DNA of 64,000 nt, taken from contig NZ_BCWY01000003.1 of the NCBI RefSeq assembly GCF_001894825.1, positions 124,001 to 188,000 on the forward strand. Direction: 5' to 3'. The position numbers and the translations under genes are program-made. This DNA comes from Rhodococcus jostii NBRC 16295 (GTDB taxonomy: Bacteria > Actinomycetota > Actinomycetes > Mycobacteriales > Mycobacteriaceae). A model generated the notes under the pieces. The model had not been told where the DNA came from and did not search any database. It saw nothing but the letters and a program-made list of their open reading frames with translations. Positions 18,005 through 26,605 of the stretch are shown here, one piece after another. Each line of letters opens with the position of its first letter. The first letter of the stretch is position 1.

Positions 18005-18958
18005 TCACGGCGCGAGCGGCCGTGTGGTCGGATCGAGGACGACGACGCCCATCCCCGTGAGCCATTCCGGCATCGGCTCGTAGGCGAGACGTTCCGCGGG
18101 AACGTAGTTCACCATTGCGGCCATCATGAGCCAGGTGCGGAGTTCCTGCGCACCGTTACCTGCCTCGGTGTCGACCTCGTCGGTGGAGAACTCCGCGAGT
18201 TCGGCCGCCTTGCCGGTCTCGAAGAGATCGAGGATCCGGTCGTCGAACTCCGGTGAGATGGCCGCCTCGGCCGCGCGGATGATCTCACGTCGGCGCACGT
18301 CGTAGTCCGACCAGTTCTCGCGACCGTCGAGCCAGGCCTGCACCATGAAGTCGTCGTCCTCACCGTGCGGATCACGCCAGTCCGGCCACGGCAGCCGGTG
18401 CGACAGACCACCGGAGGCGATGACGACCACTCGCTTGTCCTCCGGATACGAGTCGAGCGCCTCGCGGAGGGCGTGTGCGAGCGCCTCACAGCGCCTGAAA
18501 GTCGGCAGCGGTGGTGCGAAGACGTTGACGACCAGAGGCACGATGGGCACGTCGAGGTCCGCCAGCAGGTACTGGATGGCATGCGACTGTCCGTGGTCGA
18601 TCTGCAGACGGGCGGAGAACGCGAGATCGAACCGTCCGCTCTCCACCACCTGGGAGGCGAGGTGCCCGGCCAGGTCCACGTCGACACGCTGCGGGCCCTT
18701 CGGGGTGCCCGACTCGCCGCTCGCGATGCACTCGCCCACGCCGAGCGTGAAGGGCGGGAGTAGGTCGAGCCAGAATCCTCTGAAGTGATTCGACCCCAAC
18801 AGGATCACCACGTCGGGCCGCGCCGCGGCGATACGCTCGCGCACCGAGAACAACGCCTCCCGGAAGCGTTCCGCCTCGGCTTTGTGTGTCGTTTCCTCCC
18901 AATGGGTGTTCATGAGGGTGCTGTGCGAAGCGCCCACCCCCAAGACGATCTCGGCCAT
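18005..18958 (-). CDS. Class III extradiol ring-cleavage dioxygenase (LigB/MhpB superfamily)
   Basis: A 317-residue protein of the LigB fold, which uses Fe(II) to open catechol-type rings next to a hydroxyl. Likely metal ligands are His12 (GVGASHSTLM) and His58 (LLGSNHFRGFW); the conserved basic patch DHGQSHAIQYLL and ASGGLSHRLPWPDW are family hallmarks. Unlike two-subunit LigAB it appears to be a single chain, as in MhpB-type enzymes. Its ATG overlaps the M20-like stop as ATGA, so the two are translationally coupled. Its likely substrate is the diol made by the Rieske system. Confidence 0.88.
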   Translation of the reverse strand: MAEIVLGVGASHSTLMNTHWEETTHKAEAERFREALFSVRERIAAARPDVVILLGSNHFRGFWLDLLPPFTLGVGECIASGESGTPKGPQRVDVDLAGHLASQVVESGRFDLAFSARLQIDHGQSHAIQYLLADLDVPIVPLVVNVFAPPLPTFRRCEALAHALREALDSYPEDKRVVVIASGGLSHRLPWPDWRDPHGEDDDFMVQAWLDGRENWSDYDVRRREIIRAAEAAISPEFDDRILDLFETGKAAELAEFSTDEVDTEAGNGAQELRTWLMMAAMVNYVPAERLAYEPMPEWLTGMGVVVLDPTTRPLAP

Positions 18959-20301
18959 CAGCCGGCTCCTACTTCCTCGAGTGTGCGGGTCACCGTGTCG
19001 ATGGCGACACGGATCAGGTACCGGGTCAGCCTCTGGGCCTCGGCCAGGTCGACGGTGTTCATGCCCATGGCGAAGTCCACCTCGAACGGTGCGTCCACGA
19101 CTTTGGGCATGCCGACCCGGACAGTCGGGATTCCCCGGCTGCGCAGGATGTTCGCGTCCGTGGCGCCACTGGCGTCGCGGACCGCGCGGTGCGGTTGACC
19201 CTCGATCGCCTCCCAGGCCGCTACGGCACTGCGGCAGAGCCACATCCGCTCGTCGGACGTCTCGCCCGGGATCGACAAGATCTGCTCGACGTCGATGCGG
19301 GCGTCCAGTTCGGTGGCGATCCGCCGCACGGCGTCGACCAGCTCGCGTTTGGCGGCGGTCGGTGTGGTCCGTGGGCTGAGGCGCAGATCCACCATCATCC
19401 GGACCTGAGCCGGGGTGAACGAGGCGGTCCGGTCCCACCCGCCCCGGATGTTCGCGACCATGCCCTGGGGCAGGACCAGGCCGTCCCGGTGCGCATGCGA
19501 GTACTGCGGGAACCATTGCTCCAGGCGTACTGCCACCTCGCCCGCCAGCGCGACGGGGTTGCGGTACGGCAACCGGTGCCGGGATCCGACGTAGGTGTGG
19601 GTGCCGTGCACGGTGATCTCGAACCAGGCCAGGCCCACTTCCTCCCAGGACACCGTCCACCCGGGCTTGGCGATGAGCGCGAAATCTGTCCAGACCCCCT
19701 GTTCGAGCAGGAACGAACAGCCCACGCCCTGGCCGGTGTTGCGGCGCGGGTTTCCCACGCCCGGACGAGGATTCGTCGGCATTCCGCCGGCTCCGAAACC
19801 CGCGATCAGGTCGCCGGTGAGTGGTATGCCCGCAGTGTTCACTGCTTCGATCGCTGCCATGACGCAGGCGGCATGCCCCTTGGGATTCGAAGCGCCGAGG
19901 CCGATGATGTAGTCGCCCTTGCTGTCGGCTCGCGCCGTCATGTCGGGACGGAGCGTATCCGCAGCCCAGGGCACGTCTTCCTCGCTGTTGCCACTGGTGA
20001 CGGTGTCGATCGGGGCGTACAGCATGAGGTCCGGGCCCGACCCGTCACCGCGCAACCGTGCCCACGAGTTGGCCTGCCGGTCGTCGAGATCCATCGAGTG
20101 CGCTTCGATGCCCCCGGCGGCGAACGTCTCTGTGATGTGCCGTGCGAGTGGCGCTTCGTCGCCGGTCGGACTGGCGATGTCCACCAGACCGATGATCAAC
20201 TCCCGCAATCGCTCACGATCGACCGTCGCCCACGCCTGTTCGGTCCAGGCGCGGCGCCGCTCGTCGAGGCCCGCGAGCGGGGTGGCGGTTGCGGCCGTCA
20301 C
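18958..20301 (-). CDS. M20-family (ArgE/DapE-like) protein lacking metal ligands
   Basis: A 447-residue protein with the M20 fold outline, but the dinuclear zinc ligands are missing. The usual H-x-D is Pro97-Ile-Asp99 (LYAPIDTV), the bridging Asp is Asn139 (GASNPKG), the Glu-Glu pair region reads FGAGGMPTNP, and the next acidic ligand is in AKPGW. The C-terminal block ATDANILRSRGIPTVRVGMP is conserved. It may bind a substrate, scaffold the neighbouring enzymes or work without metal. GTG start overlaps the stop of the 38-residue ORF upstream (GTGA), and it is coupled to the extradiol dioxygenase downstream. Confidence 0.82.
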   Translation of the reverse strand: MTAATATPLAGLDERRRAWTEQAWATVDRERLRELIIGLVDIASPTGDEAPLARHITETFAAGGIEAHSMDLDDRQANSWARLRGDGSGPDLMLYAPIDTVTSGNSEEDVPWAADTLRPDMTARADSKGDYIIGLGASNPKGHAACVMAAIEAVNTAGIPLTGDLIAGFGAGGMPTNPRPGVGNPRRNTGQGVGCSFLLEQGVWTDFALIAKPGWTVSWEEVGLAWFEITVHGTHTYVGSRHRLPYRNPVALAGEVAVRLEQWFPQYSHAHRDGLVLPQGMVANIRGGWDRTASFTPAQVRMMVDLRLSPRTTPTAAKRELVDAVRRIATELDARIDVEQILSIPGETSDERMWLCRSAVAAWEAIEGQPHRAVRDASGATDANILRSRGIPTVRVGMPKVVDAPFEVDFAMGMNTVDLAEAQRLTRYLIRVAIDTVTRTLEEVGAG

Positions 20302-20414
20302 GAGTTGATCCGGTGTACCTGGGTGTTGCTGCGTGCGGCGACGAAACGCCATGCCCTCGGCACGCCGGTGGCGAGCAGGAGGCCGAATGTGACGCCTGTC
20401 AGAGTCTTGAACAT
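20298..20414 (-). CDS. 38-residue putative membrane micro-protein
   Basis: This short ORF starts at an ATG 5 nt after AGAGGAGGA, one of the best ribosome sites in the operon. Its sequence begins MFKTLTGVTFGLLLATGV, a hydrophobic helix, followed by a basic tail (PRAWRFVAARSN). It fits exactly between the Rieske oxygenase stop (11 bp upstream) and the GTG of the M20-like gene, which overlaps its stop. It is either a true single-pass peptide or a leader that couples translation; no family was recognised. Confidence 0.6.
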   Translation of the reverse strand: MFKTLTGVTFGLLLATGVPRAWRFVAARSNTQVHRINS

Positions 20415-20425
20415 CGAATCCTCCT

Positions 20426-21742
20426 CTAGTCGGCGTCGGTCGCGGCGGGTGCGCTCGCCCCGTTGGCCGACTCGGTGGGTGTAGCCGGCCGTGCAGTCTT
20501 CCGTGCCACGGAGACACGGCGCTCACGAGCCGGTCGATCGGGTGTTGCCGGCGCGAAAGAGACTGCAGCCGCGATCTTCTCTCCATACTCTTCTTCGGCG
20601 AGATTGCGCCAGGTAGTGAGCGAGACGTCGGGTCGGTACAGCTTCTCCGGCGGAGCGTCGGTGACACGGACCATCCACTCGTCCTGGCCCGAGAACTGGC
20701 CGTGGAACAGCCACCGCACGGCACCGAGGTATTTGGCGTAGAAGCCGAGCCTCTTCACACCGGTCTCGAAGTTGGCCATGAGTCCCACGTACTGGTGGTG
20801 ATCCTCGTCGACCGGAACATAGAACTCGTAGTGAATGAAGTTGGGGTAGGCGATCCGCAGCACACCGGGCATCGACAACGATGCGAAGCCCGGGAAGTTC
20901 TGGGCCGCGATCACCGGATTCACCTTCAGGCCGGCGCCGACGTTGCCGATCTGCGAGATCTGGTTCTCGTCGGGCTTCTTCTTCCACCATCGCTTGTTCG
21001 TCCACTTCCCGACGCCGGGAAAGTCGGCCTCCCAGTAGACTTCCTCTTGGACCCGGTAGATCCACCGGCCCTCCGGGACGATGCTGGTGATGTTCCACGT
21101 CGGCATCGGCTTGAACAACCGCCACAACGCGGTGCGGTGCAGGTACTTCGCATGCCCCTCGTCGAATCCGTTCTCGCACGCGAATCGCCAATTGCCGCCT
21201 CGGGGTTGGATCCGGCCCCCGACGACGCCTTCGTTCTCGACGAGCTCACGGGGCAACTGCTCGTCGATCGACGGCACGGGCTCGTTGGCGATCGGGATGT
21301 ACACCCAGACCAGGCCCAGGCGTTCTTCGGCCGAGTAGGTCTGCACGGACAGTTTGCCGCAGATCTTCGAGTCCGGCCCGTCGGTGATGACGGCGGCCAG
21401 TTTGCCGTCGGTGAGTCGGAACGTCCAGCCGTGGTAGGGGCAGCTGACCGTTCCCGGGAACTGTTGATCACCCTCCGACAGCGGCACGCCACGATGGGGG
21501 CAGCGGTCGTGCAGTGCGTAGACCTTGCCCGCGTCGCGAATGAGCGCGAGCTTCTCGCCGCAGATGGTGTGGCTCGTCGGCTTACCTGTTACATGGTTCG
21601 CCCACGTCACCGGATACCAGTATCCGCGGTAACCACTGCCTGCCTCGTTGTATCGAGGCCAGGCGGTCCAGTCCTGCCGACCGGCCGCGCGCGGCCTCTC
21701 CGGGAGAACCTGCGTGTTCTCCGGCGCCTCGACACCAGTCAT
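20426..21742 (-). CDS. Rieske non-heme iron oxygenase, alpha subunit (CarAa-like)
   Basis: A 438-residue terminal oxygenase. The [2Fe-2S] Rieske cluster is bound by Cys81-x-His83 (CPHRG) and Cys101-x2-His104 (CPYHGW). The mononuclear iron site has ENGFDEGHAKYLH with His197 and His202 and the bridging Asp194. Sequence style resembles carbazole 1,9a-dioxygenase and 2-oxoquinoline-type oxygenases, homotrimers without a beta subunit, and no beta-subunit gene is present. The C-terminal 40 residues are Ala/Pro/Arg-rich and probably disordered. Electrons likely come from the ferredoxin pair at 9201-10534. Start after GAGAGGA; palindrome site G is 75 bp upstream. Confidence 0.9.
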   Translation of the reverse strand: MTGVEAPENTQVLPERPRAAGRQDWTAWPRYNEAGSGYRGYWYPVTWANHVTGKPTSHTICGEKLALIRDAGKVYALHDRCPHRGVPLSEGDQQFPGTVSCPYHGWTFRLTDGKLAAVITDGPDSKICGKLSVQTYSAEERLGLVWVYIPIANEPVPSIDEQLPRELVENEGVVGGRIQPRGGNWRFACENGFDEGHAKYLHRTALWRLFKPMPTWNITSIVPEGRWIYRVQEEVYWEADFPGVGKWTNKRWWKKKPDENQISQIGNVGAGLKVNPVIAAQNFPGFASLSMPGVLRIAYPNFIHYEFYVPVDEDHHQYVGLMANFETGVKRLGFYAKYLGAVRWLFHGQFSGQDEWMVRVTDAPPEKLYRPDVSLTTWRNLAEEEYGEKIAAAVSFAPATPDRPARERRVSVARKTARPATPTESANGASAPAATDAD

Positions 21743-21816
21743 GTGAAGTCCTCTCGAGATGAGATCAAGTGATGCAGGAGATCTTCCGATCGACTGCCCT
21801 GCACCTCAACAATTCC

Positions 21817-21833
21817 GGTTCGCTCAGCAGACC
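21817..21833. promoter_or_regulatory. 17-bp palindrome, site G (putative IclR operator)
   Basis: GGTTCGCTCAGCAGACC lies in the 95-bp gap between the MaoC-like gene and the Rieske gene and suggests a separate promoter for the meta-cleavage block. Confidence 0.55.
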
Positions 21834-21837
21834 GGGT

Positions 21838-22248
21838 TCATCCTCGCGATGTCGTGGTGATCACCGCGCTGCCCTCCGCGCACAATGCCCCGTCGTCGGC
21901 GTGTTCGACGAGGGCGACCTCGATCCGGTCACCCTCGATACGAGTGACGGTTCCGCTGACCGTGAGGACACACCCCACGGGTGCGGGCGCTCGGTTGCGC
22001 CACGTCACGGACGTCACCGCACCGGCCTCCCCGGCCAGGCGGGCGGCGGCCCGGAAGAACAGCGTCCCCTGCAGCTGAGCCATCACCACCCGGTCATCGA
22101 GGCCCTCTGCACGTGCATGGTCGGTATCGTAGTGAATGCGGTGGGCGTTGTGCGTGGTAGCGCCGAAACGGAGCACACGGACCGGATCGCACTGCAGTGC
22201 AACATGTTCGATTGTGTCTCCGACCTTCCATAGGCTGGGGAGCGTCAC
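21838..22248 (-). CDS. MaoC-like hydratase subunit
   Basis: A 136-residue single hot-dog protein with the MaoC hydratase-2 signature region FGATTHNAHRIHYDTDHARAEGLDDRVVMAQLQ, including the catalytic-type His in NAHRIHYD. Such proteins hydrate trans-2-enoyl-CoA. It overlaps the upstream hot-dog gene as ATGA; the two probably form one heteromeric hydratase, as in actinobacterial HTD/ChsH-type pairs. Confidence 0.85.
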   Translation of the reverse strand: MTLPSLWKVGDTIEHVALQCDPVRVLRFGATTHNAHRIHYDTDHARAEGLDDRVVMAQLQGTLFFRAAARLAGEAGAVTSVTWRNRAPAPVGCVLTVSGTVTRIEGDRIEVALVEHADDGALCAEGSAVITTTSRG

Positions 22249-22730
22249 CGGACGATGAACCGTTCCGTGACAACTGCCAGCGTGAGCGATCCCATGACGC
22301 GATAGGTCTTGGACACGGTGATCACAAGGAACTCATGGCCGTCACGGCCCTTCCGGTCGACACCGCACACGGTGCGTGTGACCTCGATGTGCTCGCCGAG
22401 CGGAGGTGTCGAACAGAACTCGATGGTCTGTCCTCCCGCCAGCAGGCGCACGTCCAGCCCCGCCGTGCCGGGCACCTCATCGACGAACATGCCGTCGGGG
22501 CGATACTCGTCGCTGTCGGCGCCGTCCGGTCCTCGCAGCATGCTGGGCAAGTACATCGGGTGGACCCGGAAGTCGTCTCGTCCGGAGTCGAGAAATCGAG
22601 GATCGCGCTCCGCCGACGCCCTCGCGAATGCCACGGACTCCGCTGCTCTCACCGCCCCGAGGCGGCGGTGCGTGGTGGTACCGATCATCCGGCGCGCGCG
22701 TTCGAAGGCTGAATCCAGGCCAATGTGCAT
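22245..22730 (-). CDS. FAS1-like/MaoC N-terminal hot-dog dehydratase subunit
   Basis: A 161-residue hot-dog protein resembling the N-terminal half of MaoC dehydratases (VHPMYLPSMLR, EHIEVTRTVCGVDRKGRDGHEFLVITVSKTYR). It lacks the catalytic His motif found in its partner 21838-22248, the usual division in heterodimeric enoyl-CoA hydratases. First gene of the minus-strand pair, facing the C-C hydrolase gene across a 101-bp divergent promoter with site H. Confidence 0.8.
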   Translation of the reverse strand: MHIGLDSAFERARRMIGTTTHRRLGAVRAAESVAFARASAERDPRFLDSGRDDFRVHPMYLPSMLRGPDGADSDEYRPDGMFVDEVPGTAGLDVRLLAGGQTIEFCSTPPLGEHIEVTRTVCGVDRKGRDGHEFLVITVSKTYRVMGSLTLAVVTERFIVR

Positions 22731-22772
22731 GGGCGAACGCTAGATCCGGTATGGCGGCGTCACTACGGTCCC

Positions 22773-22789
22773 GGACCGTCCAGCGGACC
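22773..22789. promoter_or_regulatory. 17-bp palindrome, site H (putative IclR operator)
   Basis: GGACCGTCCAGCGGACC lies in the 101-bp divergent promoter between the hot-dog pair and the hydrolase-MFS operon. The right arm is perfect; the left arm has one or two changes. Confidence 0.5.
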
Positions 22790-22831
22790 GCGATGCTTCC
22801 GTCACCGCCGCCGATCGGGTCAGGTGTGGTC

Positions 22832-23683
22832 ATGGTACATCCACCGAACAGTCTGTACGCCACCGCCGCAGGTGTGAAATTCCACTACCACGACATGGGC
22901 GAGGGGTCTCCAACGATCTTCCTGCACGGCGGCGGCCCCGGCTGCACGGCGTGGTCCGATTTCGGACCCGTCGCACCACTCTTCGCCGACGATCGTCGAG
23001 CCGTGCTCGTCGACATCCTCCAGTACGGCAAGTCCGACAAGTGCACCATCAGCGGACCGATGTGGGACTTCCACGCAGCCAAGATGGTCGCCCTCCTCGA
23101 CGAACTCGGCATCGCCCGAGCTGATTTCGTCTGCAATTCCTGGGGCGGGACGATCGCACTGAATCTCGCGGCAAAATACCCGGACCGGGTGCGTGCACTG
23201 GTGATCACCGGAAGCATGCCGGTCTTCTACGGACCACTTGCCCCGTTGCCGGAGGACGGCCGGCGCGGCCGCAACGCCCGCGACGTGTACTACGGCGGCG
23301 ACGGTCCCACCCGGGAGAAGATGCGGCAACTGATCACTCGCCTCGAATGGTTCGACGGAGACCAGCTGCCCGACGCGACGCTCGAGATGCGGTACCGCCA
23401 AAGTCTCGATCCCGACGAGATGGCGCTGGCCGCGGCGTCGGACAATCCGCGTGGGGACTGGCAGGATCTGACGACTGAACTCGGGACGATCGAGGCGCCG
23501 GTTCTGTTCGCGTGGGGGATGCACGACGCCTTCCTGACGCCGGACTATCCGCTGATGCTGGCCCGAATGATCAAGCACGGCCACCTCTACGTGATGGACC
23601 GCGCGTCCCACCACCTGCAGGAGGAACGCCCGCACGACTACTACTCGCTCGTGACGGGGTTCCTCGAACAGCGACACCCGTGA
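22832..23683 (+). CDS. Alpha/beta hydrolase, meta-cleavage-product hydrolase-like (2)
   Basis: A 283-residue enzyme with strong MhpC/BphD features: IFLHGGGPGCTAWSDFGPVAPLFADDRRAVLVD, FVCNSWGGTIALNLAAKYPDRV (nucleophile Ser in NSWGG), FAWGMHDAFLTPDY (acid Asp) and ASHHLQEERP (catalytic His). It splits ring-fission products to 2-hydroxydienoates. Its stop overlaps the GTG of the MFS gene. The ATG at 22832 is chosen; a GTG two codons upstream is possible. With the hydrolase at 17095 the cluster has two enzymes for the same type of step. Confidence 0.88.
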   Translation: MVHPPNSLYATAAGVKFHYHDMGEGSPTIFLHGGGPGCTAWSDFGPVAPLFADDRRAVLVDILQYGKSDKCTISGPMWDFHAAKMVALLDELGIARADFVCNSWGGTIALNLAAKYPDRVRALVITGSMPVFYGPLAPLPEDGRRGRNARDVYYGGDGPTREKMRQLITRLEWFDGDQLPDATLEMRYRQSLDPDEMALAAASDNPRGDWQDLTTELGTIEAPVLFAWGMHDAFLTPDYPLMLARMIKHGHLYVMDRASHHLQEERPHDYYSLVTGFLEQRHP

Positions 23684-24924
23684 CCACGAGCAGCACCTGC
23701 TCCGAACTACACCCCGCACCACCTGCCGGAATCAACCGCATCAAACTCGTCGTCGTCCTCGGTGTGCTCACCGCACTGGGCCCGTTCACCGTGGACATGT
23801 ACCTACCGGCACTACCGGCGATCGCCGTCGACTTCGAGACCTCGGAGTCGACGGTGCAACTGACACTGACCGGAACGCTGATCGGTCTCGCTCTCGGACA
23901 GCTGGTGATCGGCCCGGTCTCCGACCGCTACGGTCGGCGTCGCCCACTCCTGCTGGGCACGGCAGTCCATGTCGTCGCGTCCGTGGCGTGCTATTTCGCG
24001 TCGACCATGACGGTGCTGGGTGCGTTCCGGACAGTCCAGGGGGTGGGCGCCGCGGCGACTGCGGTCATTGCGACCGCCATCGTCCGGGACCTCTTCTCGG
24101 GCCGCGCCGCTGCAGTCATGTTCTCCCATCTGATGCTGGTCATGGGCGTGGCCCCGATCCTGGCGCCGAGCATCGGCGGAATCCTCATGACCACCATGTC
24201 GTGGCACGGTGTGTTCCTCGTGCTGGCCGTGCTCGCGGCTCTGCTGATGCTGCTCGGTGCCGTCGCGCTGCCCGAAACGCTTCCGCCCTCGCACCGGAGC
24301 CGACGCGGACTTGCCCCTGCACTCCGGACCTACACCCGGCTCGTCCGCGACGGCCGCTTCATGACCCTCGTCCTCGTGTGTGGACTGGGCCGAGCGGTCC
24401 TGTGGGCGTACATCGCCGGATCCTCGTTCGTCATGCAGAGGGAGTTCGAACTGGATCCGACCGTGTATGGAGTGGCGTTCGCGGCCGGCGGCGTGGTCCT
24501 GATCGGGGCGGCCCAGGTCAACGTGCGGCTGCTGGACCGCTGGTCTCCCGCCCGGATCTGTATCGTCGCGCTCGCCGTCAGCGTCGCCGTCGGAGTTGCG
24601 TTCGTCGCGGTGGCTCTCCACGGCACGACCGGGTTCGCGGGATTCGCGGTGCCGGTGCTGGCCTTGCTGTGTGCGACCGGATTCGTCATGCCGAACGCGC
24701 CGGCTCTCGCGCTGACCCGGCACGGCGACGCGGCCGGCACGGCGGCGGCGATCGTCGGGTTCGCCCAGTTCGGTACGGCCGCCGTGGTGGCGCCGGTCGT
24801 CGGAGTCCTGGGTAACACCGCGCTCGCCGTGGCCGTCACGATGACCAGCTGTGCGGTCCTGGCCGTTCTCGCGCTCGGGTACGGTGTCAGGCCGATCGCG
24901 CGACGCCACGGAGTGCGCGACTGA
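23680..24924 (+). CDS. MFS drug-resistance-type transporter (Bcr/CflA subfamily)
   Basis: A 414-residue protein with 12 predicted membrane segments. It has the Bcr/CflA opening LGPFTVDMYLPALPAIAVDF and motif A as GPVSDRYGRRRPLL. Members export small molecules by proton antiport. Coupled by a GTGA overlap to the C-C hydrolase, so it may expel a toxic pathway intermediate or move the aromatic substrate. Its last 38 bp overlap the convergent IclR gene. Confidence 0.88.
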   Translation: MTTSSTCSELHPAPPAGINRIKLVVVLGVLTALGPFTVDMYLPALPAIAVDFETSESTVQLTLTGTLIGLALGQLVIGPVSDRYGRRRPLLLGTAVHVVASVACYFASTMTVLGAFRTVQGVGAAATAVIATAIVRDLFSGRAAAVMFSHLMLVMGVAPILAPSIGGILMTTMSWHGVFLVLAVLAALLMLLGAVALPETLPPSHRSRRGLAPALRTYTRLVRDGRFMTLVLVCGLGRAVLWAYIAGSSFVMQREFELDPTVYGVAFAAGGVVLIGAAQVNVRLLDRWSPARICIVALAVSVAVGVAFVAVALHGTTGFAGFAVPVLALLCATGFVMPNAPALALTRHGDAAGTAAAIVGFAQFGTAAVVAPVVGVLGNTALAVAVTMTSCAVLAVLALGYGVRPIARRHGVRD

Positions 24925-25630
24925 TGTTCGATCCCGCGGCGGTCAACGGCTTCGCCGTCCGTGCGACGTTCATCCGCGACGTCGTGGTGGTCACGCTTAC
25001 CGCACCGACCACCATCGAGCCGGCGAAGACGGGTACCGCGATACTGGTCATACCGAGTCCGACCTCCTCGACCTCCAACGCGAAGCCCTCTGTACGGACC
25101 CGATCGAGTTGCCGGCGAAGGCGAAGAGCCGAGGCAACGGTCCGAGTCGTCAGGGGGGCGAACCCACGAGCGACCACCTCGTCGAACACCCTCGATGGCG
25201 AGTACGCGAGGATTGCTTTACCGGTCGCCGTGGCCTCGATCGGTAGTCGGCCGGCGATCCGAGATGGGAGCCGGGCGCTGCGGTGACCGGAGATCTTTTC
25301 CACGAACATGACGTCGAGACCGTCCCGAATCGCCAGGTGCACCGTCTCGAGGGTGAGAGTGTGCAGGTCCTGCATGAACGGAACCGCGGCATCCCGGATG
25401 ATGCGTTGCGTCGGAACCAGCTGGCCGAGTTCGAAGAGGCGCAGTCCCAGCCGGTAGTCGGTTCCGACCCGCTCCAGGAGCCCGATCTGGACCATCTCCC
25501 CGGCGAGTCGGTACACGGTCGCCTTCGCAACCCCGCTCCGACGTGAGAGCTCGGTCAACGACAGCGCTCCGGACTCTGCATCGAAGCTGTCGAGTAGCAG
25601 TCGCACTTTTCCCAGCAACGACGCGTTCAT
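24887..25630 (-). CDS. IclR-family transcriptional regulator (2)
   Basis: A 247-residue regulator with the winged helix at about residues 5-60 (LSLTELSRRSGVAKATVYRLAGEMVQIGLLERVGTDYRLG split over the helix and wing) and an effector domain including LETVHLAIRDGLDVMFVEKISGH. It is much closer to the first IclR protein than to the third. The ATG at 25630 is chosen because GGAGG sits 6 nt before it; the ATG two codons earlier abuts GGAGG. Site I, 20 bp upstream, fits autorepression. Confidence 0.9.
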   Translation of the reverse strand: MNASLLGKVRLLLDSFDAESGALSLTELSRRSGVAKATVYRLAGEMVQIGLLERVGTDYRLGLRLFELGQLVPTQRIIRDAAVPFMQDLHTLTLETVHLAIRDGLDVMFVEKISGHRSARLPSRIAGRLPIEATATGKAILAYSPSRVFDEVVARGFAPLTTRTVASALRLRRQLDRVRTEGFALEVEEVGLGMTSIAVPVFAGSMVVGAVSVTTTTSRMNVARTAKPLTAAGSNISRALRGVARSA

Positions 25631-25649
25631 GTACATCCTCCGACAGGCG

Positions 25650-25666
25650 GGTCCACTCAGCGGACC
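25650..25666. promoter_or_regulatory. 17-bp palindrome, site I (putative IclR operator)
   Basis: GGTCCACTCAGCGGACC has near-perfect arms in the 60-bp gap before the second IclR gene, close enough to block its own promoter. Confidence 0.6.
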
Positions 25667-25690
25667 AGCCAGTCGAGCATACCCCGGCCC

Positions 25691-26458
25691 TCATTTCCGG
25701 AGCAGACTTGATCGCCGCGCCAATGTGGCCCCGATTTCTTCGGCGGCGGCGCGGACCGAGCTGGTGTGGTTGTCGGGGCGGAAGCGGTGGGACGGGCCGG
25801 TCACGCTGATCGCGGCGACGACGTCCTCGCCGTCGCGGACGGGGGCGGCCACGCACACGATTCCGGTTGCGGATTCCTCGTATTCGTAGGCCACACCTTC
25901 GGCGGCGATGCGGTCGAGCTGAACGTCCAACGGGCCGGGCAGGACGATGGTGCGCGGGGTGTACCGGGCCAGCGGAGCGGAGAGCACCTGCTCCCGCAGC
26001 GTTTTGTCGGCGTGGGCGAGCAGCACCTTGCCGATTGCGGTGCAGTGCACCGGCATCCGGCCCCCGATCCTCGACGGTGCGCTGGCCTGTCGATGCCCGC
26101 CGATCTTGGACAGGTACACGACCTCCGTCCCGTCGAGGACGCCCAGGTGCACCGTTTCGTGGGTGCGCACGTACAGATCCTCCATGAACGGGATCGCCAC
26201 CTCGAGCAGGCTGCGCTCGACCGACGCCCGCATGCCCAGCTCGAACAGCGATCCGCCGAGCCGGTAGCCGGGATCGGTGCGGTCCAGCATCCGCACCGTC
26301 ACCATGTCGGTGAGGATCCGGTGCAACGTGCCTTTCGGGATGGATGTCCGCCGGGCCAGTTCGGCCAGCGACAGGGTCGAGTCGTCGATGGTGAACGCGT
26401 GCAGCACCATCATGACCTTGCCCAGCACCGTCGTGCGGTCGAACTCCTGATCGGACAC
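25691..26458 (-). CDS. IclR-family transcriptional regulator (3)
   Basis: A 255-residue IclR protein, more distant from the other two. Its helix-turn-helix is LSLAELARRTSIPKGTLHRILTDMVTVRMLDR and its effector domain includes HETVHLGVLDGTEVVYLSKIGGHRQASAPSRIGGRMPVHCTAIGKVLLAH. GTG start 8 nt after GGAGGA. It is divergent from the mhpDFE-type operon across 147 bp and so is the likely local regulator of the lower pathway. Confidence 0.9.
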   Translation of the reverse strand: MSDQEFDRTTVLGKVMMVLHAFTIDDSTLSLAELARRTSIPKGTLHRILTDMVTVRMLDRTDPGYRLGGSLFELGMRASVERSLLEVAIPFMEDLYVRTHETVHLGVLDGTEVVYLSKIGGHRQASAPSRIGGRMPVHCTAIGKVLLAHADKTLREQVLSAPLARYTPRTIVLPGPLDVQLDRIAAEGVAYEYEESATGIVCVAAPVRDGEDVVAAISVTGPSHRFRPDNHTSSVRAAAEEIGATLARRSSLLRK

Positions 26459-26511
26459 TGCCGATTCCTCCTTCCGCTGCTACCGGCGACATCGCCCACG
26501 ATACGGCGCGT

Positions 26512-26569
26512 GTTCGGCTCAGTGGAACGCAATGCTTGGCCGACGATCGCCCGGCGGCGACAGTGGAAC
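26512..26569. promoter_or_regulatory. Direct repeats CAGTGGAAC in the IclR-3/mhpD divergent promoter
   Basis: CAGTGGAAC occurs at 26520-26528 and 26561-26569, 41 bp apart. The first copy is the right half of GTTCGGCTCAGTGGAAC, a weaker relative (14 of 17) of the shared palindrome. This may be the binding region of the third IclR protein. Confidence 0.45.
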
Positions 26570-26605
26570 CACAGTCCATTCCCCACGATCACATCGGGAA
26601 GTCAG

